Assembly (NCBI GenBank): GCA_050015355.1
Contig: JBEKBO010000034.1
Coordinates: 1 to 37,258, forward strand
Origin: CAWBRT01 sp050015355
GTDB lineage: Bacteria; Acidobacteriota; Terriglobia; Terriglobales; Acidobacteriaceae
Direction: 5' to 3'
DNA length: 37,258 bases
The notes under the pieces are model-generated. The model made no database searches. It saw only the letters and a list, made by a program, of their open reading frames with translations, and was not told the origin of the DNA. The translations under genes and the position numbers were made by a program. How positions within the stretch are numbered: position 1 is the first letter of the stretch; each line of letters starts with the position of its first letter. Below are positions 13,965 to 25,181 of the stretch, in pieces.

Positions 13965-14999
13965 GTGAATGTATTGGCGACTGAATCGCAACGTTGGTGC
14001 TTGGGCGAGGAGCTGTGGCACTCGTTCGGCGGTCATCGTATGCGGTATCTGCGGCTTACACCCCAGCAAGCCAAAAGCCGGCTTGCCGGGGACCCCGGCC
14101 TGGGGCCGGCGGCGAAGCTGCACCCTGCGCGTCCACCGGTGGTTCTTATTCATGGGCTGTTGGGCTATTCGTTCTCCTGGCGCAACAATCTCGAAGCATT
14201 GGCGCAGGAGCGCGAGGTTTACGCGGTTGACCTGCTTGGCATCGGCTACTCGGACCGTCCTCGTCCCGGCACCGTCGACTTCGGCCTTCACGCGACCGCC
14301 GGACGCATGCTCGAGTGGCTCCAGGCGCTTGGGCTGAGAAATGTGGATCTGCTTGGCACATCGCACGGAGGCGCCGTGACGATGATGATGGCCGCTCTGG
14401 AGCGCGAGCACGCAGGCGGCACGGCCGTCGGACGGCTGGTGCTGGCTGCGCCGGCGAATCCGTGGTCGCACCGGGGCGCAATGCGCATTGCTTTTCTTGG
14501 CGCTGGCTTAGGACGGTGGATTGCCGGGCTGGCGACACCGCGATTTAAGAGTGGGCTCCGGGCAGCGCGCTCGCTAGCGCTGAGCCGCATGTACGGCGAT
14601 CCAACGAAAATCACGTTCGAGACCTTGGATGGCTATGGCCGGATGATGGATTTGCCGGGGACGATCGAGTACGCGCTGGAAGTCGTGCGCTCGTGGAAGC
14701 AGGACATGCGCGAGCTGAAATTGCGATTTCATCTTCTGGCCAACGTGCCCGCCTTGCTCCTGTGGGGCAGCCTGGACCGCGCGGTCGCTCCCGAAAGCGC
14801 GTACGAACTGGCGGCCAACCTGAAGAATGCGAGGGTGATCGTCATGAACGGCATCGGCCATATGCCTTACGAGGAGGCACCGGAGGAGTTCAACCGGCTG
14901 GTGCTGGATTTTCTTGATGAGGGCAACTCTCCTGCTGCACAGGGTGAAGGCGCGAGTTCGCGGGTAGGGAGTTCACCCGGCGCACGAAATTCCGATTGA
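13965..14999 (+). CDS. alpha/beta hydrolase
   Basis: A 344-residue serine hydrolase. The core shows VVLIHGLLGYSFSWRNN (oxyanion HG), DLLGIGYSDRP, the nucleophile elbow GTSHGG (in place of the usual GxSxG, fitting the pattern G-T-S-H-G), acid in LLWGSLDRAV and catalytic His in NGIGHMPYEEAPEEF. Esterase, lipase or haloperoxidase-like functions are possible. GTG 13965 is the assigned start. A family hairpin repeat lies inside the frame at 14061-14098 and encodes TPQQAKSRLAGDPGLGP just ahead of the fold. The C-terminal tail (about 25 residues) is low-complexity. DedA follows after 27 bases on the same strand. Confidence 0.88.
   Translation: MNVLATESQRWCLGEELWHSFGGHRMRYLRLTPQQAKSRLAGDPGLGPAAKLHPARPPVVLIHGLLGYSFSWRNNLEALAQEREVYAVDLLGIGYSDRPRPGTVDFGLHATAGRMLEWLQALGLRNVDLLGTSHGGAVTMMMAALEREHAGGTAVGRLVLAAPANPWSHRGAMRIAFLGAGLGRWIAGLATPRFKSGLRAARSLALSRMYGDPTKITFETLDGYGRMMDLPGTIEYALEVVRSWKQDMRELKLRFHLLANVPALLLWGSLDRAVAPESAYELAANLKNARVIVMNGIGHMPYEEAPEEFNRLVLDFLDEGNSPAAQGEGASSRVGSSPGARNSD
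14058..14098. repeat. GGGGACCCCG-family hairpin inside a coding region
   Basis: CCCCAGCAAGCC (14061-14072), loop AAAAGCC, GGCTTGCCGGGG (14080-14091) and ACCCCGG. One mismatch sits in the stem. The unit is in frame with the alpha/beta hydrolase and adds a linker before the catalytic fold. Confidence 0.65.
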
Positions 15000-15026
15000 C
15001 GAACTCGATAAGTTCTGCGGTGATAG

Positions 15027-15767
15027 TTGATTGGGCTTACTGAGCCTATAGCGACGGTGCGCTTGCACGGATTAGGCAGTCACATTTTCGAGATTCTTCG
15101 CGGCTACTTCGCCGTACACGGATACTGGACGTTGTTTTTCGCCTTGTTGCTCGAAAATGCAGGCGTTCCTTTGCCGGGCGAAACGGTGTTGCTGTTCGCA
15201 AGTTTTCTGGCCTTTTCCGAGCAACAGCTCCAGTTGCCCTACATAATTCTGACCGGAATTATTGCCGCGACTCTGGGCGACAACCTGGGCTACTCGATTG
15301 GACGGCGGGGCGGGCGTCCTTTGCTCGAACGTTATCTGCATGTGTTTCACATTCGCAGGCAAACCATCGAGAAGGGTATAGAGAAGGGCGAAGAATTGTT
15401 CCGGCGGCACGGCGACCTGACCATCTTCTTTGCCCGCTTCATCCTCGGGATGCGCATCATCGCCGGGCCGCTAGCCGGTGTGTTGAGGATGCCATGGGGC
15501 AAGTTCGTACTGTTTAATTTTCTGGGCGCTGCCACATGGGTTACTGTTATTGCGGTTGCGGGCTACCAGTTCGGGGAACACTGGGAACAGCTCATCAAAA
15601 TGATGGGCAGGGTGAATTTGGGGATCACGGCGGTAGCAGTATATGTCGCATTGTGGATGTGGCGCCGCTACAGAGCCGCACGGCGAGAGACGAAGGACGC
15701 CGCCGGCGAAAAGGTCGAGAGGCAATCGGCGGAGGAGACGGAGACCGGCTCGCGTCCGCGACGATAA
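15027..15767 (+). CDS. DedA family membrane protein
   Basis: A 246-residue inner-membrane protein of the DedA/SNARE-associated (VTT) family, whose members act in lipid carrier or phospholipid translocation and membrane homeostasis. Family motifs are ENAGVPLPGETVLLFASFLA, GDNLGYSIGRRGGRPLL and FFARFILGMRIIAGPLAGVL. Four to five membrane segments are visible, and the polar C-terminus (about 40 residues, rich in Arg, Glu and Lys) faces the cytoplasm. The TTG 15027 start is weakly supported; an in-frame GTG slightly downstream is an alternative. It follows the alpha/beta hydrolase after 27 bases, and the DUF58 gene begins 26 bases after its stop, so the three probably form one transcript. Confidence 0.9.
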   Translation: MIGLTEPIATVRLHGLGSHIFEILRGYFAVHGYWTLFFALLLENAGVPLPGETVLLFASFLAFSEQQLQLPYIILTGIIAATLGDNLGYSIGRRGGRPLLERYLHVFHIRRQTIEKGIEKGEELFRRHGDLTIFFARFILGMRIIAGPLAGVLRMPWGKFVLFNFLGAATWVTVIAVAGYQFGEHWEQLIKMMGRVNLGITAVAVYVALWMWRRYRAARRETKDAAGEKVERQSAEETETGSRPRR

Positions 15768-15793
15768 GGCCTTGAACCGATTCTTAAGGGTGA

Positions 15794-17161
15794 ATGCAAC
15801 TATTCAGCGTACATAGAGAAACGATTATCCGCTCATTGATTGCGGCGGTTGGACTCGCCCTGGCATTTGCTGCGGCGGTGCTCTCGTCGGCGGCTCGTGA
15901 GACGGGGAACCTGCTGGCGACAGCCATTCTTGCCTCGGCGGCACTATTGCTCTCCGCCGTGGTCGCCATTGCCACCGTGCCTTACCTGGCGAAGCGCGTG
16001 GTTGCCGAGCGCGTGCGTTATGCGCTCGATTACCAGATCACGAAAGAGGGGATGGTCTATCTCGGTTTTGTGCTGGTGATTGCCATCGCGGCCCTGAACA
16101 CCGGAAATAATCTGCTGTTCCTGATCGTTTCCGTGTTGTTGGCCGCGGTCGCGGTCAGCGGAGTGGCTTCGGCCGCGGAACTGCGCGCCCTCGACTTGAC
16201 GGCCAATATCCCCGAACACACATTTGCCAATAAGCCGTGCCCGGCCCACGTCACGGTCAGGAACCGCAGCCGCTGGCTGCCCGCGTTCTCCATCGCCGTC
16301 GTGTCGCCCCGCCAGAAAGAGTCAAAGAAGGTCTGGCATTGGCAGCCAACCAAGTTTGAGTTTCCCAGAGCCTCCGCAGGGCGCCAACCGTGGGTGCGCT
16401 GGCGAGATCTGAAGCTGCAACGTATCGAGCAAACTGAGCCGCCTCCCATTCTGCGGCAACCGCTGTACTTCCCCTACATCAGTCCGAGAGGCTCGGCGGG
16501 GGCTGAGCTGGCGCTGTTTTTCGAGCGCCGTGGACGGTACGTGCAGAACGCGTTCGGCCTTTCAACTCGATTTCCTTTCTCGTTTCTGATCAAGACGCGC
16601 AACGTGGTTCTGAACCGCGAGTTGATCGTTTATCCAAAGGTCGAGCAGACGGAAGAATTTTATGAGATGTTGCCGCTGATCACGGGAGAATTTGAGAACC
16701 ACGTCCGGGGTCGCGGGCACGACCTCTACCGCATTCGCGATTACCAGCCGGACGACTCGGCCCGCCATGTCGATTGGAAATCGAGCGCAAAAACGGGGGT
16801 TCTGAAGATCCGGGAATTTGCCCGGGAAGACGAACACCGGCTGCGAATCGTCTTCGACAACGCCATTCCCGGGATGGCTTCGGCCGAACGCTACGAACGT
16901 GGAGTGAGCCTGGCGGCTTCGCTCGCCTTCTACCTGGCGGAGCAGAGTGCGTCGCTGACCTTTGCGGCGCAGGGGCTGGGCGAACCCTCGCTTTGGGGCT
17001 TTTTGCATCACCTGGCACTGGTCGAGCCGGCGGCCGATCCTTCAATCCTCGATTCGCTTCCGTTGGGGGCTGACTTCAACCTGGTGCTCACCTGGAGACC
17101 GCGCGGGACGGTAGTCACTTCAGTGTGGCAGTCCTCTTACGTGGTGTTTCTCAATTCGTAA
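15794..17161 (+). CDS. DUF58 domain-containing protein
   Basis: A 455-residue membrane-associated protein. Hydrophobic segments occur at about residues 12-32, 40-65 and 88-125, followed by a large soluble part. The DUF58 signature is clear near residue 315: LYRIRDYQPDDSARHVDWKS then AKTGVLKIREFAREDE. DUF58 proteins usually accompany MoxR AAA ATPases and VWA proteins in envelope-stress or maturation modules, but neither partner is in this window. AAGGGTG lies just upstream of ATG 15794. The CBS gene follows after about 140 bases. Confidence 0.92.
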   Translation: MQLFSVHRETIIRSLIAAVGLALAFAAAVLSSAARETGNLLATAILASAALLLSAVVAIATVPYLAKRVVAERVRYALDYQITKEGMVYLGFVLVIAIAALNTGNNLLFLIVSVLLAAVAVSGVASAAELRALDLTANIPEHTFANKPCPAHVTVRNRSRWLPAFSIAVVSPRQKESKKVWHWQPTKFEFPRASAGRQPWVRWRDLKLQRIEQTEPPPILRQPLYFPYISPRGSAGAELALFFERRGRYVQNAFGLSTRFPFSFLIKTRNVVLNRELIVYPKVEQTEEFYEMLPLITGEFENHVRGRGHDLYRIRDYQPDDSARHVDWKSSAKTGVLKIREFAREDEHRLRIVFDNAIPGMASAERYERGVSLAASLAFYLAEQSASLTFAAQGLGEPSLWGFLHHLALVEPAADPSILDSLPLGADFNLVLTWRPRGTVVTSVWQSSYVVFLNS

Positions 17162-17304
17162 GAAATTTCGAAATTTACTTGTAATCCAGAACTGGTTTGC
17201 GACATATACTATGCCTCCTCAGGCTGCGTGGGGCAGCCGCACACAATCAGCTACTTGTGATTTGCATCTGAGATGGGCGCAGCAGCGCTCACGGGGGCCA
17301 TTGC

Positions 17305-17730
17305 ATGAGCACCATTCGTGATCTGATCCAAGGTCGCAAAGTCCACAGCTTGCAGGCATTCGAGTCGGTGATGACTGCCGCGCTCTACATGACACAGTGC
17401 AATATCGGCGCCATTCCGGTGATGGATGGGGAGCGATTGGCCGGCGTGTTCTCCGAACGCGACATCCTGATGCGGGTGGTGGCCGCAAAACGCAACCCGG
17501 AGTCGACGCTGCTGAGCGAAGTGATGACCTCGGAACCGTTCATCGTGGGCCCCGATGACCCGGTCGAGCGTTGCATGATCGCCATGAAGCAGCATGGCTT
17601 CCGTCACCTTCCGGTATGTGAAGGCGAAAGACTCGTCGGATTCATCTCGCTGCGGGATCTGCTGCTGCACGATCTGGACGAAAAAGAAGTGGATCTTCGC
17701 ATGATGCGCGCTTATCTCAACGCCAGTTGA
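17305..17730 (+). CDS. CBS domain pair protein
   Basis: A 141-residue stand-alone Bateman module. CBS domain 1 spans about residues 8-66 (LYMTQCNIGAIPVMDGERLA then GVFSERDILMRVV), and domain 2 about residues 72-130 (VMTSEPFIVGPDDPVERCMI, then FRHLPVCEGERLVGFISLRD). Such pairs bind adenine nucleotides and act as energy sensors or regulate a partner protein; the partner is unknown. ATG 17305. It is separated from DUF58 by about 140 bases, in which a short GCTGCG-type hairpin (around 17223-17240) is the only structure seen. Confidence 0.93.
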   Translation: MSTIRDLIQGRKVHSLQAFESVMTAALYMTQCNIGAIPVMDGERLAGVFSERDILMRVVAAKRNPESTLLSEVMTSEPFIVGPDDPVERCMIAMKQHGFRHLPVCEGERLVGFISLRDLLLHDLDEKEVDLRMMRAYLNAS

Positions 17731-17783
17731 GGAAGGCGGGCCGATCAGCTTCGGCGCCGCTAACCCCACGTAAGCCCTCAATC

Positions 17784-17815
17784 ACTCCAGCGAGCGGTGC
17801 TTGCCGGGGACCCCA
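17784..17815. repeat. GGGGACCCC-family hairpin downstream of CBS gene
   Basis: CCAGCGAGC, loop GGT, GCTTGCCGGGG, then ACCCC. The longer context through GGACGTGGGGCACC resembles the unit at 29655-29704. It lies in the convergent spacer between the CBS gene and the minus-strand hypothetical gene. Confidence 0.5.
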
Positions 17816-17855
17816 ATCGGGCGGGGACGTGGGGCACCCCCGGCAATTGTCAAAA

Positions 17856-18332
17856 CTATTCGCGGGATTTCAACTTCAATGAGTCGAGCACTTGGGCTCC
17901 CGTGCGAGCTTCTCTGGAAACCAGTGGCGCGCTGGTGTTGCAGGTTGCCAGCAGTAGCGTCTTGCCATTGCTGAGAAACACAACTCGCCAGTGGTCGCCT
18001 TCGGGATCACGAAATCTTGCGCTTGCTTTTTGTCTGGTCCCTTTCTCGACTTTGCCGCGTCCGTTGCTGGGCGCGGTCTGCATAAACCTTTTGAGAAAGT
18101 CGCGCGCGTCGAGTGGCCCGGTTGTCTTGTCCTGCTTGAAAGCCGTCACGATCACCGATGTAGTTTCCGAGGGAGCTTCAATCTCGAGATCGTCATTGGT
18201 TTGCCGCAGTGTCCAGAAAGTGGGCACGGCGATGCTGACGTGTCCTCGGGGAACAGTGTAGGTTCCAGGATTGCTTTGGCCGTTACGGCTGTGCTTGACG
18301 TTTTTCTTTGGAGTCTTCTTAGATGTTGCCAT
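17856..18332 (-). CDS. conserved hypothetical protein
   Basis: A 158-residue cytoplasmic protein of unknown function. A basic N-terminus (ATSKKTPKKNVKHSRNGQ) precedes a beta-rich domain: YTVPRGHVSIAVPTFWTL, IEAPSETTSVIVTAFKQD, DARDFLKRFMQT and DHWRVVFLSNGKTLLLATCN. The last part resembles proteins with a domain of modified beta strands such as DUF1795-like or stress-export-related families, but the match is too weak to name. GAGGAACC precedes ATG 18332, making this start better than 18353. The DUF255 gene lies downstream on the same strand. Confidence 0.75.
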   Translation of the reverse strand: MATSKKTPKKNVKHSRNGQSNPGTYTVPRGHVSIAVPTFWTLRQTNDDLEIEAPSETTSVIVTAFKQDKTTGPLDARDFLKRFMQTAPSNGRGKVEKGTRQKASARFRDPEGDHWRVVFLSNGKTLLLATCNTSAPLVSREARTGAQVLDSLKLKSRE

Positions 18333-18416
18333 GGTTCCTCGCTGCGCTTGCATTAGAGCGGATTCAGAGTGGGATAGAAACTGGACTGCACGGGCCCTTG
18401 CGTAGACATGGCGGAA

Positions 18417-20600
18417 TCATTTCTGTCGAATGGAGCCATAGATTAATCTCGTAAGCTCTTCTGGATCGCTGACCGGAGGTTGACAGGTAAAATTGCTGCA
18501 CACAACCGCCATGGGCCGTCCCTTGGCAATGCCAGGCAGATGCGGCACGGAATCGGCGAGTGCCGGCGGAAGATAGGCGGCAACGGCCTCCTCCTCGCTG
18601 ACGTGAATGAGGGTCTTGTTGACCGCAAACGGTCTGACCGCGGCGGCATACAGCGCATCGGGCGCAGGGCCGTCGCCCACCAGCACAACCTGCGTATAGG
18701 GGCGCGCCAGCCAGACGGCGGCAAGACCGTAAGTGGCGGCATAGATGCCGAATTGCTCGGCCACGCCGGCAAATATCTCCAGCGTTTTGGTCGCGATCTC
18801 GCGGTAATGATTCTCGTTGGTCAAAGCGTAAAGCCGGAGCATCACAATCGCGGCGGCGGAATCCCCGGCGGGAGTTGGCGAATCCTGGAATGGCTTGCGC
18901 CGTGCAGTGAGTGCGCCGATAGCCGCGGCGCCGGCGTCGCTGGCCGTATCGAAAAAACCGCCGTCTTGCTGGTCGTGGAAGTGAGCGATCATGAAGTCGG
19001 CGATCGCTTTGCCAAAGCGGAAATAGCTGAGGTCGGCGGTGCTTTCATAGGCCTCGAAGCAGGCGAGCGCGGTGAATGCGTAGTCGTCGAGCAGTCCCGC
19101 TACTTGGCGCTTGCCGGGAGTCACCGCCTCGGAAGAGCCGCTAGAAACCTTCGCAGGTGAATCCTGCTCCGAGTAGGCGATCACGTGCAGCAAGCCGCGC
19201 TCAGGGTTCCACGCCTCGCTCAGTATGCGGTCGAGCGAGCGCAGGGCGAAGCTACGCGCTTCGCTCATGCCGGTCTCGGGGCCAAGCACGCGCGCCGCCT
19301 GCAAATAGGCGGAGATACAGAGCGCGTTCCAGTTTACGTAGACAGTCTTGTCAATGTAGGGAATGGGACGGCGGAGGCGAGCCGCGTACATTTTCCGCTT
19401 TGCCGAGTCGATCAACGCGTCGATCTGTTGGCGCGAACGGCCGCTGCGGGATGCGATCTCCTCGGCTGGGGTTCGCACCCAAAGCACGTTCTTGGCGTGG
19501 TTGTGGTGCATCTCGCCAACTTCTCCAATGTCATAGTGAAGGCTGACAACTTCAAATTCGTCGTCATCGAGAACCGCGCGAGCCTCGTCGCGAGTCCAGG
19601 TGAAGTGATCGCCGTCGTCGTTCAGGTCGATGTCGGCGTCCTGTGAGGCGTAGAATCCGCCGCGCTCGCGGTCACTCAGCCACTCGTCCATCCAGCGGAT
19701 GATGTCGCGCGCCACGCTGGCGAAGAACAGATTGCCCGTCGCCTGGTAGCCGTGGACATAATTCTTCAGCAGCTCCGAGTTGTCGTAGGACATTTTTTCG
19801 AAATGCGGAACGCACCAGCGTTCATCGACGGAATAGCGATGAAAGCCGCCCGCAAGCTGATCGTAGACGCCGCCGCGCGCCATCCTTTCCAGCGTCGTGC
19901 TGACGACGGTTCCTACTTGCTCTTCTCCGGTGCGCACATACCAGTCGATGAGTAAATCGATGGCGGGCGGATGAGGAAACTTGGGGGCGGTGCCGAAGCC
20001 GCCATTTTGGCGGTCGAACACGCCCAGCCCGGACTGCACCATCTGCTCGACGATGCGCGGCGAAAATGCGCCTGAACGTCCCAACAGACCCTCGGCGTGA
20101 GAGAGTGCGTGCATGAGTTTGCCGGCTTCCTCTTCCACGTCGTTGCGGCGCTCGCGAAATGCCTCGGCAATGGCCAGCAGGATTTTGCGGAAGCTTGGAC
20201 GGCCCATGGCGTCTTGCGGAGGGAAGTAGGTTCCACCGTAGAAAGGCTTGCCCTCGGGCGTGAGGAACGCCGTCAGCGGCCAGCCTCCCTGTCCGCTGAT
20301 TGCCGCCACCGCGGTCTGGTAACGCGAATCGACGTCGGGACGCTCGTCGCGGTCAACCTTGACGGGCACGAAGTGCGCGTTAATGATCTCGGCCACCTCG
20401 GGGGACTCGTAGGACTCGCGATCCATGACGTGACACCAGTGACACCATACGGCCCCTATGTCGAGCAGGATGGGCCGGTTTTCACGCTGCGCTTCGGCAA
20501 ATGCTTCGTCGCTCCACTCCCGCCAGCGCACAGGCTGATGCATGGCGGAGCGGAGGTAGGGGGAAGACGACTGCGCCAGCAGGTTTTGGCTCGTGCTCAT
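18417..20600 (-). CDS. DUF255 / thioredoxin-domain YyaL-like protein
   Basis: A 727-residue cytoplasmic protein of the YyaL/spermatogenesis-associated protein 20 family. The N-terminal thioredoxin-like domain has CHWC at 53-56 (GAVWCHWCHVMDRESYESPE) and VKVDRDERPDVDSRYQTAVA, with GQGGWPLTAFLTPEGKPFYG. The rest is an alpha/alpha-barrel (six-hairpin-like) domain, for example FEKMSYDNSELLKNYVHGYQ and VNWNALCISAYLQAARVLG. The biochemical role of the family is unclear. No clear ribosome site is seen before ATG 20600. It is followed on the same strand by the 158-residue gene. The length is normal for the family. Confidence 0.93.
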   Translation of the reverse strand: MSTSQNLLAQSSSPYLRSAMHQPVRWREWSDEAFAEAQRENRPILLDIGAVWCHWCHVMDRESYESPEVAEIINAHFVPVKVDRDERPDVDSRYQTAVAAISGQGGWPLTAFLTPEGKPFYGGTYFPPQDAMGRPSFRKILLAIAEAFRERRNDVEEEAGKLMHALSHAEGLLGRSGAFSPRIVEQMVQSGLGVFDRQNGGFGTAPKFPHPPAIDLLIDWYVRTGEEQVGTVVSTTLERMARGGVYDQLAGGFHRYSVDERWCVPHFEKMSYDNSELLKNYVHGYQATGNLFFASVARDIIRWMDEWLSDRERGGFYASQDADIDLNDDGDHFTWTRDEARAVLDDDEFEVVSLHYDIGEVGEMHHNHAKNVLWVRTPAEEIASRSGRSRQQIDALIDSAKRKMYAARLRRPIPYIDKTVYVNWNALCISAYLQAARVLGPETGMSEARSFALRSLDRILSEAWNPERGLLHVIAYSEQDSPAKVSSGSSEAVTPGKRQVAGLLDDYAFTALACFEAYESTADLSYFRFGKAIADFMIAHFHDQQDGGFFDTASDAGAAAIGALTARRKPFQDSPTPAGDSAAAIVMLRLYALTNENHYREIATKTLEIFAGVAEQFGIYAATYGLAAVWLARPYTQVVLVGDGPAPDALYAAAVRPFAVNKTLIHVSEEEAVAAYLPPALADSVPHLPGIAKGRPMAVVCSNFTCQPPVSDPEELTRLIYGSIRQK

Positions 20601-20705
20601 GGCAGTTAAGTGTACCGCTAGAAGGATGTCTCGTGTTTGGTTTGAACATCCGCGGTATTCGCGCGCCGTGTGCGCCTGGCCCAGCGCGGCCGTCCGTGTC
20701 TGCGC

Positions 20706-21704
20706 TCAGGAGCGCAGCAGTTCGCGTGCAATCAGCACGTAGCGGTCGACGGCTTCCGCCAGCTCAGATTTTTCCACGTACTCGCCTTCGGTGTGGGCTA
20801 CCAAAATGTTCCCCGGACCCAGCAGCACCGGTTCACCCCAATTCGAGAGAGCCGGAATGTCGGTGGTGAACGAGGCAGTCATGGTCGGTATCCCGGGAAT
20901 TGTGCGGAAGCGCATGTAAGGAATATCGAGCACGAACTCGACCTGCGCGCGCTCGCCAACGGCGGCGACGATCTGCTCGCGAAGCGGCTGCGACGGAGCC
21001 ACCAGGCGATACAGAAGCTGCGCCTTGGCGAAGTCGGCAATCATGTTGGTTGCCCGGCCACCCTCGATGATTCCGATATTCATGGTGGTTGCGCCAATCT
21101 CCGGATTGGCGGGCAGGGACATGGAACGAAGCAGTTGCAGGGCATCGAGCAGCTTGTCAATGGCGGACTCGCCAAGTTCGGGATAAGCCGAGTGAGCCAT
21201 CTTGCCGCCGGCGACGACTTCGACGCGCAATGCGCCCTTGGCGGCGAGCGCAATGCAGTTGCCCGTCGGTTCGCCATTCACCAGAAAACGTGAGCCGCGC
21301 GGGTTCTGGTTGGCGACCGCGGCGCCAAGCGAGTCGCGCTCCTCGCCGACCACAAAAAGCAGTCCAACGCAGGTGCCCTCACGATGCAGGCGCAGCGCGG
21401 CCGCAACCTGGGCGGCAAGAATGCCTTTGGCATCGCACGAACCGCGTCCGGAAATGCGCGTGGAATCCTCACTGGAGGGAATGAGTGGCGGCACACAGTC
21501 GGTATGCGTCGAGAAGACGACAGCGGGCGAGGGATCCTCAGGCCAACGGGCAAAGAGGTTGAAGCGATGGCGCTCGACCGGCATGCGCTCGACCGTCAAG
21601 CCCGCGGTGGACAGGTAATTTGCGAGGAACTCAACGACTGCAGCCTCGTTGCCGGTAGTGCTTTCGATGTCGACCAGTTGCCGGGTCAGGGCCACGAGAT
21701 CCAT
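20706..21704 (-). CDS. M20 family metallopeptidase (ArgE/DapE/CPG2-like)
   Basis: A 332-residue zinc amidohydrolase. Metal ligands and catalytic residues are visible: His in VVFSTHTDCVPPL, Asp in GRGSCDAKGI, the Glu pair in VVGEERDSLGA, then NGEPTGN, and His in LVAHTEGEYVEK near the C-terminus. The dimerisation domain includes GALRVEVVAGGKMAHSAYPE. Acetylornithine or succinyl-diaminopimelate deacylase or a dipeptidase are all possible. ATG 21704 is chosen because the family fold starts there (MDLVALTRQLVDIESTTG); the frame is open to 21824 but that part is made of hairpin repeat. There is no purine-rich ribosome site before this ATG. Confidence 0.88.
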   Translation of the reverse strand: MDLVALTRQLVDIESTTGNEAAVVEFLANYLSTAGLTVERMPVERHRFNLFARWPEDPSPAVVFSTHTDCVPPLIPSSEDSTRISGRGSCDAKGILAAQVAAALRLHREGTCVGLLFVVGEERDSLGAAVANQNPRGSRFLVNGEPTGNCIALAAKGALRVEVVAGGKMAHSAYPELGESAIDKLLDALQLLRSMSLPANPEIGATTMNIGIIEGGRATNMIADFAKAQLLYRLVAPSQPLREQIVAAVGERAQVEFVLDIPYMRFRTIPGIPTMTASFTTDIPALSNWGEPVLLGPGNILVAHTEGEYVEKSELAEAVDRYVLIARELLRS

Positions 21705-21817
21705 GGGAGAGAGAATACCAGAAGTGGCGATGATTGCGGCGGAACAGCCCAGGTTAGCTAAATGCGGGCGAACGCGGGGCAGCAGACTGATTCTGCCCAG
21801 TGAATCGAAATCAAAGT

Positions 21818-21848
21818 CCCACATCTGCTAACTGCGGCAGATGTGGGG
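21818..21848. repeat. type-1 hairpin, locus 3
   Basis: CCCACATCTGC, loop TAACTGCG, GCAGATGTGGGG. The same unit occurs at 26867-26897 with a single base difference, including the flanks AAAGT on the left and CACCGTC on the right. It lies just upstream of the M20 peptidase gene. Confidence 0.7.
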
Positions 21849-21895
21849 CACCGTCGCAGAGGCGGGCCACCGTCTAGGCTGACCCGAAGAAAATA

Positions 21896-21928
21896 CCCCA
21901 CGTTAACCAAAAACTGGCGAATGTGGGG
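21896..21928. repeat. type-2 hairpin, locus 3
   Basis: CCCCACGTTAACC, loop AAAAACT, GGCGAATGTGGGG. It follows the type-1 hairpin by 47 bases and is 40 bases past the hppA stop codon, where it may end the hppA transcript. Confidence 0.65.
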
Positions 21929-21968
21929 CATCCGAAACTACCGTCGAACTTACCAATTGCAACCAGCT

Positions 21969-24563
<2,595 letters not shown>

Positions 24564-24878
24564 GGGTTCCTCCGAAGTTCCAAATTGTTGTGGCGGAGGT
24601 TCGGCTGAATCAGGAAGCCAAACCGAGCCAACCAATCCGGTCAAGACACAAGCGCGCGGCACGGGACAGCGTGCCGACGGCGCAAATTACCGGAAACCCG
24701 GAACGCGCTTCCACATCATGAAATGTTGAGCTTGGCCGCGTTGGGACCTGTGCAGCCAGCTCCGCATTTCGCCAGAGCAGCCACACACGAAGGCGAACTA
24801 TGCTACCACGCTGACCAACCTCGGTTCAACGGTGAGTAGCCGCTCTGGAATAAGTTCAGGTGCCGGTCTGAAGTTCTG

Positions 24879-24916
24879 CCCCAACACGCGCAACCACACG
24901 CGTGCCAGGGACCCCG
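24879..24916. repeat. GGGGACCCCG-family hairpin (ACACGCGC stem)
   Basis: CCCCAACACGCGC, loop AACCAC, then the arm ACGCGTGCCAGGG and ACCCCG. It shares the block CCCCAACACGCGCAAC with the hairpin at 30501-30545. Confidence 0.55.
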
Positions 24917-25113
24917 ATTGTAAGAATTGCACTCCCAGACTAATCCTTACCAGGAGCCGATTTCCAGAACATAATTCTTCAAACGCGTATTAGATTCGTG
25001 CCAATCCCGTTCAATCCGGGAAAGTAAGACGCCGTCTCAAATGCTGACCGCACGGAAGTGTTACGGCGAAGACGCGCAACCCGCGCCCGGTCAATGAACT
25101 GTTTATGAAGCGG

Positions 25114-25130
25114 TTATGAAACAGGCTCTA
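25114..25130. repeat. 17-base shared motif, copy 2
   Basis: TTATGAAACAGGCTCTA, identical to 6362-6378. It lies about 50 bases past the stop codon of the sugar-dehydrogenase-like gene; the first copy is likewise at the 3' end of a minus-strand gene. Confidence 0.45.
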
Positions 25131-25181
25131 GTCTTAATCTTGTCTTGCATTACCGGCGCTGAACGTCGATGCCGTGGGCCG

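Larger units (their letters stand above)
24564..25181. other. spacer between hppA and sugar-dehydrogenase gene
   Basis: No gene of convincing quality is seen in these 618 bases. The upstream part should hold the hppA promoter, but I cannot pick -10/-35 elements with confidence. A family hairpin lies at 24879-24916 and the 17-base shared motif at 25114-25130. Confidence 0.45.

Noticed and set aside
24728..24870. tRNA-like segment with GGTTCAA
   Set aside because: No acceptor, D-arm and anticodon arm could be folded around it.
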